64,000 nucleotides of DNA from Tipula vernalis (lineage: Eukaryota; Arthropoda; Insecta; Diptera; Tipulidae), in NCBI GenBank assembly GCA_958295665.1, contig OY282559.1, positions 269,118,057 through 269,182,056 of the forward strand. The letters are read 5' to 3'. This document shows positions 46,070 through 57,130 of this stretch, in pieces (within the stretch, counting starts at the first letter, position 1; the number at the start of each line of letters is the position of its first letter). Made by a program: the position numbers and the translations under genes. The notes under the pieces were generated by a model. That model saw only the letters and a program-made list of their open reading frames with translations, had not been told where the DNA came from and did not search any database.

Positions 46070-46990
46070 TTGATTTTCGAGAAAGTTGAAGCGGTGTTAA
46101 AAGACGTCGAGATTTATAAATTTATTGTGCTATTGAACAATAAAGCGTCCCGAAAAATGGTTAACAAAAGCTATCCCTATATTACCGAGTATGGGTGTAT
46201 CTGCCATGGACTTAAATTGCTCATTGTCGATATCTTCAAGATTCAGTCTATCAGCAGTTTGAAATTTTCAGCCAGTCATACGGATGGTTTCGGAAATAAA
46301 AAAAACTCGCACATTTTTCATGCTACATTCGATCTACATTTATGCTACATCAGGTATGCCCTGAAGACGCTGGCTATCGAAGACGAAGTGCAGTCAGTTA
46401 TGAAGGCATTTACGATCTCCTATTCGAAATTGTTCACTGTGTACTACCTCCGATTGCTAAATGGCCATCTTTTTTTGAGAGTTTGCTGTTTTGTCTAAAG
46501 TGGTGTACTGTTTTGTTAATATAAAACAAACTTTTGAACAAAATAAATGCGCCAATTACGAAGAACTTATAAGTATTCTCAAATTTGCTTGAACCAGCTA
46601 TTCGAGGCAAGAGCCTTTCGGAATCACAGAAACTTGAACCGACTGAATTTATTTTTAATGTCGCAGAACTTCACGCAAAATATAAGGACAAAAAATAGAA
46701 GGGCAACAAAATATATGAGTAATTGGCGCATTACAATGTTCGAAGTGAACTTTTTTTACGACCGTTTGTTGTTGCAAGCGAGCAGCTCTCTGATAAAATT
46801 TGTTGGGCGGGAGCGTGTTCTACTTCATCTTTAAGTGCTTAGCGGTTGATATTTTGAGCATGCTTGTATCGAGAGCTGCAATGGAAAGCACATTCAGTAC
46901 CTATGGTTTTATACACATAGCTCAACACTGTTGATCGTGCAGGAAAACTAACATACATTTTGCACAACTTAAACCTGTCGAGAGTTTAAT
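46070..46990 (+). pseudogene. hAT-type transposase relic, plus strand
   Basis: 46070-46498 has KASRKMVNKSYPYITEYGCI followed by CHGLKLLIVDIFK, the DUF659-like catalytic-side pattern of hAT transposases. Around 46850-46985 another frame gives LAVDILSMLVSRAAMES and TFSTYGFIH, the C-terminal dimerisation region. The part between (46547-46834) is a shifted frame without clear motifs. Frameshifts and stops show it is dead. A second hAT relic of another type lies at 47988 on the opposite strand. Confidence 0.75.
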
Positions 46991-47034
46991 TGATCATAAA
47001 CTCATATTTATGGAAAATTTATTATTTACTGTAG

Positions 47035-47465
47035 GCGTTGAAGGCGACGACCTTGCCGCCCTTCGACGTCTACCGATGAACACCACGTCAAGGAAGTTAA
47101 CGATTTAGTGCTCAAAAATCGTCGATTGACAATTAGAGATCTTGTTGACATCACGAAAGTTTTGGGCACGAAACTCTTGGTTTTTGCATCACGATAATGC
47201 ACCGTCTCATACTGCTTTGGTTGTACGTGACTATTTGGCCAAAATTCGATCCATATTCTTTCGCAACTACCCTTCGCCTGATTTAGCTCCGCTTGACTTT
47301 CGGCTATTCCTGAAACTCAAAAAACCGCTCCGGGGACGTCGTTTTGACACTTTAACGTTCAATAGACCTTAACAACTGTTTCGAACACTGAGAAAAACGT
47401 TGGCAAAAGTGTATTCTCTCCGAAGCAGATTACTTTGAAGAGGATGAAATATATTTGAAAGAATA
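47035..47465 (+). pseudogene. mariner transposase relic with internal deletion
   Basis: The N-terminal piece has PSTSTDEHHVKEVNDLVLK then NRRLTIRDLVDI (47060-47145), the mariner HTH region. It runs directly into WFLHHDNAPSHTALVVRDYL (47170-47245) and SPDLAPLDFRLFLKLKKPL, the second and third catalytic blocks (Asp in HHDN and in APLD). The central part with the first catalytic Asp is deleted. Frameshifts follow to a C-terminal end near 47465. Confidence 0.88.
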
Positions 47466-47577
47466 ATAAGCCGATTGTGTTTTACTTAAACATCTTACTA
47501 CCTTTGTCCAGACGCCAAAATATTACTAGTGTTCTTTAGTACAAATTGGAATTAAAATATTGAATAAAAAGTGTGTG

Positions 47578-47830
47578 ACCTAGTTTACCCGTGTTACCGG
47601 TAATATTACCGGTAACATTACCAAATTTAAAAATATCAGAAATTTTACAACAGTACCTACGCGTCATGCGTATATCCGCTAAAATTTAATATTGGGTTTA
47701 CCTATTGAAATAACGATAATTTAAGAATATCAAAACTTTATTCTATCGGAAACATCCCACTAAGATATTCTGAAAGGCCTACGCGTATACTTTCGTCATG
47801 CTCATCCGCTAAAATTTAAGTGTTTGTTGT
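47578..47830 (-). repeat. GTAATATTACC patch and two satellite-like units (inverted orientation)
   Basis: 47585-47630 reads GTTACCGGTAATATTACCGG TAAC. After it, ATCCGCTAAAATTTAA occurs at about 47680 and 47805, and AAGATATTCTGAAAGGCCTA at about 47760, matching 45300-45345. Units are about 120 bases apart and oriented opposite to the array at 49600-50124. Confidence 0.6.
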
Positions 47831-47987
47831 TAAAATGAGGTTCAATTCAAAAGAGCTGGTTACAGATTTCAATCAAAAATTGTTGTCACTTTTTTCGAAA
47901 GTCGAATTGTTGTGCGAATCGTTCAAAACGCACAATGAAGATGCAACATCTGTACCAAGATATAATTCATTTATCTAAACAAATCTT

Positions 47988-48996
47988 TTAGTAAGCCACT
48001 TCTTCGTCAAATTGATCTTTTATAAAATACTCCAGAATTTTTGTGTAAATACTTTTAACATCATAATTTAAACGATGCACCTGTGGCGAGTCGCTTTGAA
48101 AAAGTCGACTGAGTTTATTCAAATCATTGAAAATAAAGTTTAAAATCTTTAGGTATAACTCAAATAAAGGGTTTAAGATATTTTCAATGATTTCATCCGT
48201 AGACTCATATTTCTCGAGATCTTCATGCACGAAAAATAATTTTAATACATCTAAAAAAGCCACCTAGTTTGAGCCGGATGAAGCATTTTTTTCGGTTTGT
48301 AATTCAAAAGAATTTGAAGGCTTGCGAATATAAATTGAATAGCTTCTATGGATTTCGGTAATGCCTCGCAAGGATGTTTGGCACAAAGTGCGAATGAGTG
48401 GCAGACGCATTTAAATATAATTAAATCCGGACAATCGTTTTTCAAAAGTGTTGCCACGGAATGGTTAACTCCTGTCATAACGTTGGCACCATCAGCTGTA
48501 AATCCGACCAAAAATGTTTAATAATTCATGCCTCATGCTAAAAAGAGCTCAACATTTTTTTTCATATAACGATTGTGCGTCACAAATTTCATTAGATTAA
48601 TTAATTCTTGTAGTTGAGCTTCACCGATGGCCCGACGGCCCGATAAATTTTGCATATTTCAATTACATTCAATATGGGGCTATTGCTATGTATATTAAAT
48701 GCATTTGCAACTTGGATGTGCTTCTTTCGCCTCCCATAGCCTTCAATTTGCAATTACAATATTTACAAAATGAAAGTGAAGAAAGAATCAAAATGAAGTT
48801 TTTTGCCATTCTGGGTTACCCATGGCTTCCGGATATTTTGATCTTCCCAGCGTTTGCAATAAACGGACGACAGTTTACGTTTTGATTCAGCCAAACCATC
48901 ATCATCTGGATCCGATGAAATCAACACCAATGATAATGTGGGCACTTTTGAACTGTTTGCGTTTAGTACATTTAATAACGGTGGCAAACTATACAA
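47988..48996 (-). pseudogene. hAT-type transposase relic, minus strand (DUF4371/ZMYM-like)
   Basis: An N-terminal piece at 48763-48996 has SKRKLSSVYCKRWEDQNIRK then PWV, like the region before the BED-type finger. 48251-48511 has VGFTADGANVMTGVNHSVAT, FKCVCHSFALCAKHPCEALP and TRWLF, the catalytic-core pattern. 47988-48263 continues the C-terminal half (MAFLDVLKLFFVHEDLEKYE). It is broken by frameshifts and has no clear ends. Confidence 0.82.
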
Positions 48997-49295
48997 TAAA
49001 CTTTACTAAACACACAAACCAATTTTTTTGAAACGGCGTTCCATTTTGGTTGTTATCTTATTGTTTGTTGATATTAAAACCTGTTTTTTCGATCGAAATA
49101 AAACCACGGTGGTCGGAGAATAAATTACATTCTACAATGAAATTTGTACGATTTTGACAGCATCTACACAATGAAAATATCCATACAAAAAACTTGCAAA
49201 TTACGATTAAAAAAAATTGTCAGAACGAAAGAACGAACGAACGAATGCAACTCAAACTCACTTTAACTCTTCAAAAATGAGAACCATCCTTGAGT

Positions 49296-49573
49296 TCCTA
49301 TGTTGGTAGTTTGGTTTCGTACTGAAAAGTTGGTCTACTCATCACGTAGCTACGGCCAAACTATAAAAATACAACTCTCGCCATTTACTTTAAGTATCTG
49401 GCTAGAATGTATTGATCTAGTGAATCATATTCAACCCAATTCCTTGGATTTTTGATGTAGTGAATATAATTCACTAGATCAGTACGTTCTGGCCAGATAC
49501 TTAATGTAAATGGCGAGAATTGTATTTATGTGTACCTTTTCAGTACGAAACCAAACAACAAACATAGGCATTT
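49296..49573. repeat. Large imperfect palindrome, arms of about 115-125 bp
   Basis: The left arm runs from CCTATGTTGGTAGTTTGGTTTC through TCGCCATTTACTTTAAGTATCTGG to ATCTAGTGAATCATATTCA. The right arm from about 49455 is its reverse complement, ending CGAAACCAAACAACAAACATAGG at 49571. The left arm has an extra stretch (about 49335-49365) not in the right. Likely a MITE; no clear target duplication. Confidence 0.85.
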
Positions 49574-49599
49574 AGTTTAATTTAAAATTAATTACATTA

Positions 49600-50124
49600 T
49601 GAAATTTTAGCGGATATGAATGATTACAGTACAGTGAGATGTTTGCCGATAAAAGAAAGTTTTATGTCGATTTACTTAAACGTGCTTAAGATCCAATTTT
49701 TCGAGTTTTCGAATAATCTAGGATTAACTAGGTAAACCACAATATCTTTTTAAACGGGTTGGCATGATCAATCTACACACGTCGGCCTACCGAAATATCA
49801 CAGAGACATGTTTGCCGATCGGTGAAAATCTTGAGATATTGATTTTCTTAGCATTCTGTTGAGTTAAAAATTTGTCACATTTTCGAATAATCTAGGATTA
49901 ACTAGGTAAACCCCACTAACTGTTTAAACGGGTTGGAATAATCAAAGCATACACACATCATAGTGATATGTTTGCCGATCGGTGAAAATCTCGAGATATT
50001 GATTTTCTTAGACATTCTGTTAAGTTAAAAATTTGTCACATTTTCGAATAATCTAGGAATATCCCAATAACTTTTTAAATGGGTTGGCATAATCAAAGCA
50101 CACACAAAGGCCTACCGAAATATC
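49600..50124 (+). repeat. Satellite-like tandem units, about 160-200 bp
   Basis: Three or so units, each with ATGTTTGCCGATCGGTGAAA then ATCT, a GAGATATTGATTTTCTTAG segment, CACATTTTCGAATAATCTAGG, AACTAGGTAAACC, GGTTGGCATAATC and GGCCTACCGAAATATC. The array stops at 50124, where a gypsy LTR begins, and resumes at 54074. Confidence 0.85.
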
Positions 50125-50316
50125 TGTGATGTTTGTTGGGCATTTTCTATGTTCGTTTTTTTTGTTACGCGCATGACAGCACAAGAAACATCGCCTCCTC
50201 ATCTGGTTGGTTGTAAAACGCTAAAAAGAAAAGTGTCTAAATAAATAAAAGTATAAAAATCATCGTGCTTTATTTATTTAATCATCGAGTATTTTAAATG
50301 AATAAAATACACCACA
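50125..50316 (+). repeat. 5' LTR of gypsy element
   Basis: Begins TGTGATGTTTGTTGGGCATT and ends ACCACA. It lacks about 35 bases (GTGAAATACAGTTCAGTGTG region) present in the right LTR, so the two LTRs have diverged by an indel as well as substitutions. Confidence 0.88.
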
Positions 50317-50317
50317 T

Positions 50318-50327
50318 TGGCGACGAG
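50318..50327 (+). promoter_or_regulatory. Primer binding site, tRNA-Ser type
   Basis: TGGCGACGAG, one base after the LTR end. It is complementary to the 3' end expected for a tRNA-Ser (GCU type) whose acceptor stem begins GACGAG. Confidence 0.65.
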
Positions 50328-50359
50328 TGGGCAGAATTCAATAATAATTCAAATTAAAG

Positions 50360-51219
50360 ATGAGCAACAAGGTAATAATCGGCAATATGCCAAGTTTCGA
50401 TGACGAGTTAGAACCGTGAAAAGAGTATAAAGCCAGATTAGAAAGCTACTTTGAAATAGCCGAAATCAAAGAAGACAGCAAAAAAGTAGCATCGATAATA
50501 AATTTATGCGTATCGAAAACCTACAAATTATTGTATGGATTATGTCAGCGTGAAGAACCGCACAAAAAAAAATACGAAGATTTAGCGAAAATTTTGGATC
50601 TCCATTTTATTCCGCCAGTCACAATTTATTTGGAAAGAAACACGAGGCGTGTCAGAGAACCGGCGAAAGTGGGCAAGAGTATTTGTTTAGAATCAGAAAT
50701 ATGGCATCGTTATGTACGTTTGCTGATAGATTGGAGAGCAACATTGTGGACAAATTCGTAACCGGAATTAATGACGCAAAAATTTTTGACCGGCTATGCA
50801 GTGAGGACAATTTAATCATAGAAAAAGCGCTTATTACTGCTAAAAAGATAAAGTTGCATCGGAATGACAGTCATCGTAATAAGGATGTAGAAATTTGTAG
50901 CGTGGAACAAAAAAGACTACCAGTAGCTACGCAATGTAGGCAACAACAGCAGCAACAGAGGGGAAAACAATTTGAGGCGGTTCATTACAAAGAGGTTAAT
51001 ATTAAAAACAATAGTTGCTTGCAGTGCGATTTTTCTAACCACGTTTCAGGTAAATGTAGATATAAAAATTATTTATGTAGAAAGTGCGATGTTAAAGGGC
51101 ATCTAGCAAATGTTTGTAGAGCTAATAATTGTAATTTGAGTGGTCGTTTGAATTATGTTTCCGAAAATTCCGACGTGACGGAAATTTCTTCAAATTATGA
51201 TATTATTTTATCGGTATAA
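50360..51219 (+). pseudogene. gag: Gypsy gag, broken
   Basis: ATG 50360 opens MSNKVIIGNMPSFDDELEP, then an in-frame TGA at 50417-50419 where a Trp codon would fit, then KARLESYFEI and ASIINLCVSKTYKLLYGL of the gag core. A frameshift near 50680 leads to the 50683-51219 frame with FADRLESNIVDKFVTGINDA and two knuckles (CLQCDFSNHVSGKC, where the usual His is Val-Ser context, and CRKCDVKGHLANVC). Nucleocapsid function is known for the family. Confidence 0.88.
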
Positions 51220-51442
51220 AAGTATTAATGAGAGTGAAGGCGACAAGCCTATTGTGATTAATTTGTTAATTTATGACAAAATTGTTAAGTTTCAAATGGA
51301 CACGGGCGCGGCTATTTCGGCATTACCTTTCGAAGTTATGTCAAGGTTGTTTGATAGAATAAACAATATTAAGGACGATAGTGTAGTCAGAGGTTATGAC
51401 GGAAATATTTTAAAAGTTAAAGGAGCTAGCTATCCTTTCTAA
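51197..51442 (+). pseudogene. Gypsy aspartic protease
   Basis: FQMDTGAAISALP shows the retropepsin active site DTGA, and VVRGYDGNILKVKG the later conserved strand. The piece overlaps the end of gag in another frame and stops at 51442; the linker to RT is shortened. Confidence 0.85.
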
Positions 51443-51461
51443 TTGTAGTATTAGCAATACG

Positions 51462-52441
51462 GTGAAAGATTTAATTGGACAATACAAGATTCTGTTTGAG
51501 GAAAAGTTAAGTAAATTAAAAAACGTAAAAGTGCATTTGGAGCTAGAAAGTGATGCCAAGCCAGTTTTTGTGAAAGCCAGAAAGATTCCTTATGCATTCC
51601 TAAAGAATATTGAAGACCAAATCAACGAGTTGGAAAATCAGGGTATTATCGAAAAGGTGGATAGCACACGCGGTGGGGTACGCCGTTGGTTCCAATTTTA
51701 AAAGCCAATGGACAGCTACGTATTTGTGCCGATTATAAGGTTACCGTTAATAAATATTTATCTGATACCAATTTTCCACTTCCACAAGTTAACGACATTT
51801 TTGCGCGAATCAATAATGGAAAGGTTTACTCTAAATTAGATTTAAGTCGAGCGTACAATCAGATCGAACTGGATGAGGAGTCGAAGGACATATGTACATG
51901 GAGTACTCATTTAGGTAATTTTAGAATGCCCATGCTTCCAATTGGCATTAAACCTGCCACTGGTATTTTCCAGCGAGAGATTTCAAGAGTATTGTTAGGT
52001 ATCGATGGTGTAGCAAATTTTTTAGACGATATAATCATTTCAGCACCCAACAATGAAATTCATAATCAGCGACTTAAGGAAGTTTTCGATAGATTAGTAA
52101 AAGCAAGACTAAGGTTAAATAAGGAAAAATGCATATTTGCGAAGGATTCATTAGAGTTTCTAGGACATATTATATCAGGAGAAGGATTTTACAGGAAGAA
52201 CAGGAACGAAGCGGTTTTGAATTTTCCAATACCGAAAACGATTTCAGACGCTAGGTCATTTGCAGGATTAGTAAATTATTTTGGGAAGTTTATTCCGATT
52301 TTGGCAACCAAAATGAGCCCAATTTATGAGTTATTAAAGCAAAGTAAAGGTATTTTGAATTGGAATCAGAATAGCCAGAGAGCAGTTGATCTTATCAAGA
52401 AAGAAATGATTTCGGATAGAATGCTGATGCATTTGATGTAG
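51462..52441 (+). pseudogene. pol: Gypsy RT, with RNase H deleted
   Basis: Frame one (51462-51701) covers the RT entry (ARKIPYAFLKNIEDQI, ELENQGIIEKVDS). A one-base shift near 51690 leads to 51686-52441 with RICADYKVTVNKYL, SKLDLSRAYNQIELDEES, MLPIGIKPATGIFQ, the box NFLDDIIISAP (FLDD) and LEFLGHIISGEG. ARSFAGLVNYFGKFIP leads into the connection domain. The frame ends at LMHLM. RNase H should follow but only about 30 bases, including an acceptor-like TTTTTTTTATAG, separate RT from the integrase frame. Confidence 0.9.
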
Positions 52442-52460
52442 GTTATTTGTTTTTTTTATA

Positions 52461-53603
52461 GAAACGAACAAGGATATTCCGATTAGTGCAAACAGTATTA
52501 GGGAAGCAATAAACAGTGACCGAATTTACATGGCCGTTATGCAAGCGGTCCGTAACGGAGAAGTTAAAAGTTTAAGAAATGATTCGTTCAAAATTTTTAG
52601 ATCAGTGGGGGTAGAGTTAGTAATCAAACAAGGTATTTTAATGCGTGGACATAGAGTAGTGGTACCTGAGTCTTTACGTAAGCAAGTACTGATGCAGGTA
52701 TATCGATCGCATTTAGGGAAAGTTAAGAGAAAGTCGTTACTCAGGTCATATGTATGGTGGCCAGACAACGACGCAGAGGTAGAAAATATTATAAAGGGTT
52801 GTTTACCTTGTTTATCGGTTCTTCCAAGTCCTAAAATGGAAAATGTAATCCCTTGGTCGGTCCCCGAACGTCCTTGGGGGAGAGTTCACATTGATTTTGC
52901 TGAACCAATGAATGGTTTATATTTTCTTAACACGATAGACGCCTTTTCGAAGTGGTTTGAGGTGCAGTACACTAAATCGCCTACGGCTGAGTATACAATT
53001 AAAGTTTTAAAACACCATTTTGCCAGGTTTGGGAATCCTGATCAGTTGATATCTGATAATGGATCGCAGTTCACTGCTACCATATTTAAAAAATTCACAA
53101 TCGAACGAGGCAATAAACCCATTTATACGGCACCAGGTCATCCGGCGACAAATGGAGCGGCAGAAAATGCAGTGCGCACGGTTAAAAACGCAATAAAATC
53201 CGCCAATTTGGCTAAAGATGGAGATATTGATACGATTTTATGTCGATTCTTAGCTGATTATAGGATAGCGAATCATTGCACCATTGGGAAATCTCCAGCT
53301 TCGATTTTATTAAGCTATATTCCCAAAGGAGTTTTAGATTTGTTAAGACCTAGTAGTAATAATAACGAACATTGTAAGGTAGATAGAGGTAAATTCAAAA
53401 GAGACGATAGTGTTATGATAAGACAGTATAGCAATCCTAATAGCGACGAATGGGTTAAGGCCAAAATAACTAAAGTTTTAGGGCCTCGAATGTATGAATG
53501 TGCGTATGATAATAGATTGACTAGGCATCATATTGATCAAATAAGGCCATATGCGATAAGCGATTGTAGTGTTCGAATCAAAAGCGACGGACTGAGCCAG
53601 TAA
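52461..53603 (+). CDS. Gypsy integrase
   Basis: The open frame is usable from about 52461 and has ATG 52530. The N-terminal zinc-binding region has YRSHLGKVKRKSLL, VWWPDND and CLPCLS. The catalytic core has HIDFAEP (first Asp; the usual Gly is Glu), ISDNGSQF (second Asp) and GAAENAVRTVK (Glu), with HPATNGAAE between. A chromo-like or GPY-type tail follows (VLGPRMYECAYDNRLTRHH). Length is about 380 residues and all three catalytic acids remain. Just after the stop at 53603, another frame reads YSLRRRKDIVPPARF to 53758, the usual gypsy pol end, so one small shift removes the tail. Confidence 0.9.
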   Translation, partial: ETNKDIPISANSIREAINSDRIYMAVMQAVRNGEVKSLRNDSFKIFRSVGVELVIKQGILMRGHRVVVPESLRKQVLMQVYRSHLGKVKRKSLLRSYVWWPDNDAEVENIIKGCLPCLSVLPSPKMENVIPWSVPERPWGRVHIDFAEPMNGLYFLNTIDAFSKWFEVQYTKSPTAEYTIKVLKHHFARFGNPDQLISDNGSQFTATIFKKFTIERGNKPIYTAPGHPATNGAAENAVRTVKNAIKSANLAKDGDIDTILCRFLADYRIANHCTIGKSPASILLSYIPKGVLDLLRPSSNNNEHCKVDRGKFKRDDSVMIRQYSNPNSDEWVKAKITKVLGPRMYECAYDNRLTRHHIDQIRPYAISDCSVRIKSDGLSQ

Positions 53604-53882
53604 GTGGAATTGCGAATACCACATCAGTGGATAACGAAAGAGATTGTAGTCGCGGATATTTCGACACTGATAATAACGATAATTCGAACACAGTAATAAC
53701 TGATCGTTATAGTCTTCGTAGGCGGAAGGATATTGTACCTCCAGCCAGGTTTAGAATTTAAGTTAATATTGTTTGAATAAAAAAAGATTATAAGTTTTGT
53801 AATATTATTATGTTGATGATTATTCTTAAATTTTTCTTTTCTAACATCATTAATATTAATTTTTTTTTTTGGCGGTGGCGGA

Positions 53883-54073
53883 TGTGATGTTTGTTGGGCA
53901 TTTTATATGTTCGTTTTTTTTTGTTACACGCATGACAGCGCAAGAAACATCGCCTCCTCATCTGAGTGAAATACAGTTCAGTGTGTAATAGAATAAGATC
54001 GTTGTAACACGCTAAAAAGAAAAGTGTCTAAATAAATAAAATTATAAAAATCATCGTGCTTTATTTATTTAAT
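53883..54073 (+). repeat. 3' LTR of gypsy element, 3'-truncated
   Basis: Starts TGTGATGTTTGTTGGGCATT directly after the purine-rich GGCGGTGGCGGA (53871-53882). It matches the left LTR to TTTATTTATTTAAT and then changes to satellite sequence, so the terminal 45 or so bases are missing. Confidence 0.88.
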
Positions 54074-54240
54074 TTTCTTGAACATTCTGTTAAGTTAAAA
54101 ATTTGTCACATTTTCGAATAATCTATTATTAACTAGGTAAACCCCAATAACTTTTAAAACGAGTTGAAATAATCAAACACACATAACATAGGCTTACCGA
54201 AATATCATAGTGACATGTTTGCCGATCGGTGAAAATCTCG
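54074..54240 (+). repeat. Satellite-like unit resuming after the gypsy element
   Basis: TTTCTTGAACATTCTGTTAAG, CGAATAATCTATTATTAACTAGG, ACCGAAATATCATAGTGACATG and GCCGATCGGTGAAAATCTCG match the units at 49600-50124, continuing the array in the same orientation. Confidence 0.85.
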
Positions 54241-54467
54241 TAATATGTATACTTTTTAAAACACATCCATATGTAATTTTGTTGCTGTTGTTTATTTAAG
54301 TTTTAGTTTAGGAAAAAGTTCAGTCGTTTAAAACTATTGATAAATGGCGAGAGCTATAAACGTGATTTGTTGTATTGGAGTGTAGTTAAAAAATGGTTTT
54401 TTTGTGCTCCATGCTTTATATTAAAGTAACATGATGAGCAAGCACCTGCCTTTACCTCACAATCGAA

Positions 54468-54545
54468 GTTAGGGATGTGGTATCGAAACGAAAGTATCGA
54501 TACTTTACTAATTACTAGTATCGTAATAAAAGTATCGAGTACAAT
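54468..54545. repeat. hAT-like terminal sequence with ATCGATA-type short palindromes
   Basis: TAGGGATGTGGTATCGAAAC followed by GTATCGATACTTTACTAATT ACTAGTATCG resembles the ends of some hAT elements. No partner end or transposase is seen nearby. Confidence 0.4.
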
Positions 54546-56940
54546 TTAAAAACACTTTCGGTTTACATAGCCGATTTCTAATGTAATATGCATTTATATA
54601 AATGAGGGTGCGGAGGTACCGGGTATTAACAGATACTTCTTGGCAAGGCGGTATAAGTGAGGGAAAACGTTTTTCATTTCTTCCCACTGAATTATAGGAT
54701 CCGATTTAAGTGGGCAAACTGAATTCGCCAAACATAAACTTAGCCCATCTTTGTCTCCGTCTTTGCCAGAACGCCTTTTCCGACGGCCGTGAGCTAATTT
54801 TTTGTGATGGCTCTAAAAATCGCGTGAGGTTGAGGGCTGTTCTGGCCGATCTCCTTTCGACCCCTCTTGAACAATTCTTGATGACCATTTTTATTTCAGC
54901 CTTTTTTAATCCGTATAGCCCATAAATGTGGAGGTCCACCAAAACGCTACATTTCATATATTGCTTAGAAAATAAGTTGCGTATGCAGATCGGTTCCAAT
55001 TACTGAATTCTATCGAAAACTTGACTGAAGTTGCAGAAACACGGGTCAAATTTCGTAATATACCGTTATGATATCGACGAATTGCACCAAAACGTAACAA
55101 TTTTACTGGATAAAGTTGCTGCAATTCTCGTCCCAACAAAACGTAACATTTTCCTTTACAAAAAAAAAAAAAACTAGAGGGCTTCGCCACCTGCACTCAT
55201 TCTATGCGAAAATTCTATGAAAATTATTTTGTGACATGCAGATACCTATTTAACACATTGAGTGTCACCATAAAAAAGTCTTTACACATTATAATCCAAT
55301 CCAAATACTCACGTTTGCGATTTTAGAATGTAGTAGTATCAAAATATTGCAGGCAAAGTGAGGATAATCCAACTTTATGCTTAGCATGTTTAAATAAAAA
55401 TCAGTAACGTGTAACAAACGGTGAGGCACGTAGCAGCTGATTGTATTAGTGAGAATATACTCGTATATGGTTGTTAATGTGAATACATGTGGGATCATCG
55501 TTAATATCTCTTTATTTATGTTATTCCATACTCCGCTACTCCTTGTTGGAATATTCGATCGAAGAGAGCTGGGGCGCTATCATGAAATCCGGACGGTAAA
55601 TTTTAGCGGTAAGAAACACTTCTATGAAAAATCTAGAATAAATTCAAAAAATGGTCAAAGTTACCCAAGTTAATTTGTATCAAATTGCAAATTTCTGATC
55701 TTCATGAAAATATGTTTGTCGCATACCAATTTGTCGATAACTTTCATCAGAGATCAGCATATAATAGAGATAACTCGTTCAGTGTAAAATGTAAAAATAA
55801 AAATTGGGTTACCGAATTTCAATACTGGGTTCCCGAGACATTCGTATTTGTTTTTTTGTTGCTTATTATACTTTCGTTTGTATGTGAATAATTTTTCTTT
55901 CTTCCATTTATTTCATTCTATTTAGTGGTAACTTATTTTATTATGGTATGGTATGTATCAAAACCAACAAAATTTTTTATACAAGCCGTCTCGTTCGCTC
56001 CTTACACAGATCCCATCAAAAAAAATTTACACTAAATTTATTTATCGACGTCGTTTTCGTTCTCGTACACGAAATAAAGTCATGCTGGCTCCGATTTGTA
56101 ATACATGGTGATCCAAAGCGAATGATGTAACGAACCCTGAAAGTAGTGCCGTAATTTATCGCTTTTTAATGCCAAATTATTATCATTATTACTACTATCA
56201 CCATGTCAAAACATTGGCAAACCCCTCCAAACCGAGACAGTTTAATTATGCGATTTTCCAATAAATATTTGTGAGATTCAGAACAGTTTGTTCATTGTGA
56301 TGTTCATCACTTCAAAGTCAAGAAAAATTATTAAAGTTCATTTATGCTCATGAACTTTTTTCTGTGCTTTATCTGAAACATGTTTTAATATGGTAGTCTG
56401 GTAGTTCTTGAAATTATCAGTCGAGTATGGGTAAGCGTATCTGGTATTGCTAATTTTATCATTACTACGCGCAAGCTGCTCTGCCACGTCAAGGCTGTGA
56501 TGTTGGTGAAGTTTATCCATAGATGAGTACGGAAACTGTAGGGATGTTTGAATCCTGAGAGAGGAATGAGAATAAAGTTGTGAATGAGGTATATGGATTG
56601 AAGATTGCATGCTGATAGCGGATATATATATACACGTATATATTTCTTTTTAGTTTTTTTGGATTTTTTATTTTTATTTGTTTTTCTATGTACATTTGTT
56701 TTTCGAATTCAAAAAAATATTAATTCAATACAAGTAATAAAATTAAAAGCAAATAATTATCATTAAATACAACAATAAATACACTATGTAATATTAATAT
56801 TATATATTCCAATTTTTTTTGCTATATCGCAATATGATTAATTACTGCTGTAAAATCACCACTTCCATGATCCTGTTACTAAAGCTCGATATCCCCGTAC
56901 AATGTTTTATTTCTATTGTTAGACTGTGCTGCATCATCAC

Positions 56941-56942
<2 letters not shown>
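54546..56942. other. Intergenic region with unassigned frames
   Basis: No recognised gene. A minus-strand frame at 54706-54999 (LTRFLEPSQKISSRPSEKAF) and one at 56338-56610 (SLDVAEQLARSNDKISNTRY) look protein-like in composition but show no known motif. They might be exon debris. Confidence 0.4.
55962..56030 (+). repeat. Left copy of a distant inverted repeat pair
   Basis: CAAAACCAACAAAA...TACAAGCCGTCTCGTTCGCTCC TTACACAGATCCCATCAAAAA matches the reverse complement of 63192-63262 at about 88 percent by eye. The P-element-like gene lies between the two copies. Confidence 0.8.
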
Positions 56943-57036
<94 letters not shown>

Positions 57037-57050
57037 TAAATATATCTATA

Positions 57051-57128
<78 letters not shown>

Positions 57129-57130
57129 TA
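56943..57130. repeat. (TA)n microsatellite
   Basis: About 188 bases of near-pure TA with a few C or AA interruptions near 57031-57056. Long stop-free Tyr-Ile frames over it are artefacts. Confidence 0.98.

Larger units (their letters stand above)
50125..54073 (+). mobile_element. Ty3/gypsy LTR retrotransposon inserted in the satellite-like array
   Basis: Two LTRs in direct orientation (50125-50316 and 53883-54073), a tRNA-Ser-type primer site, gag, protease, RT and integrase in gypsy order, and a purine-rich tract before the right LTR. The right LTR lacks its last 45 or so bases, and the adjoining satellite unit starts late, so one deletion removed both and no target duplication is visible. 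RNase H is missing. It is non-autonomous but much better kept than the other gypsy copies here. Confidence 0.92.

Noticed and set aside
54706..54999. Frames on both strands in a GC-richer patch
   Set aside because: No recognisable motif; kept only as unassigned within the intergenic entry.
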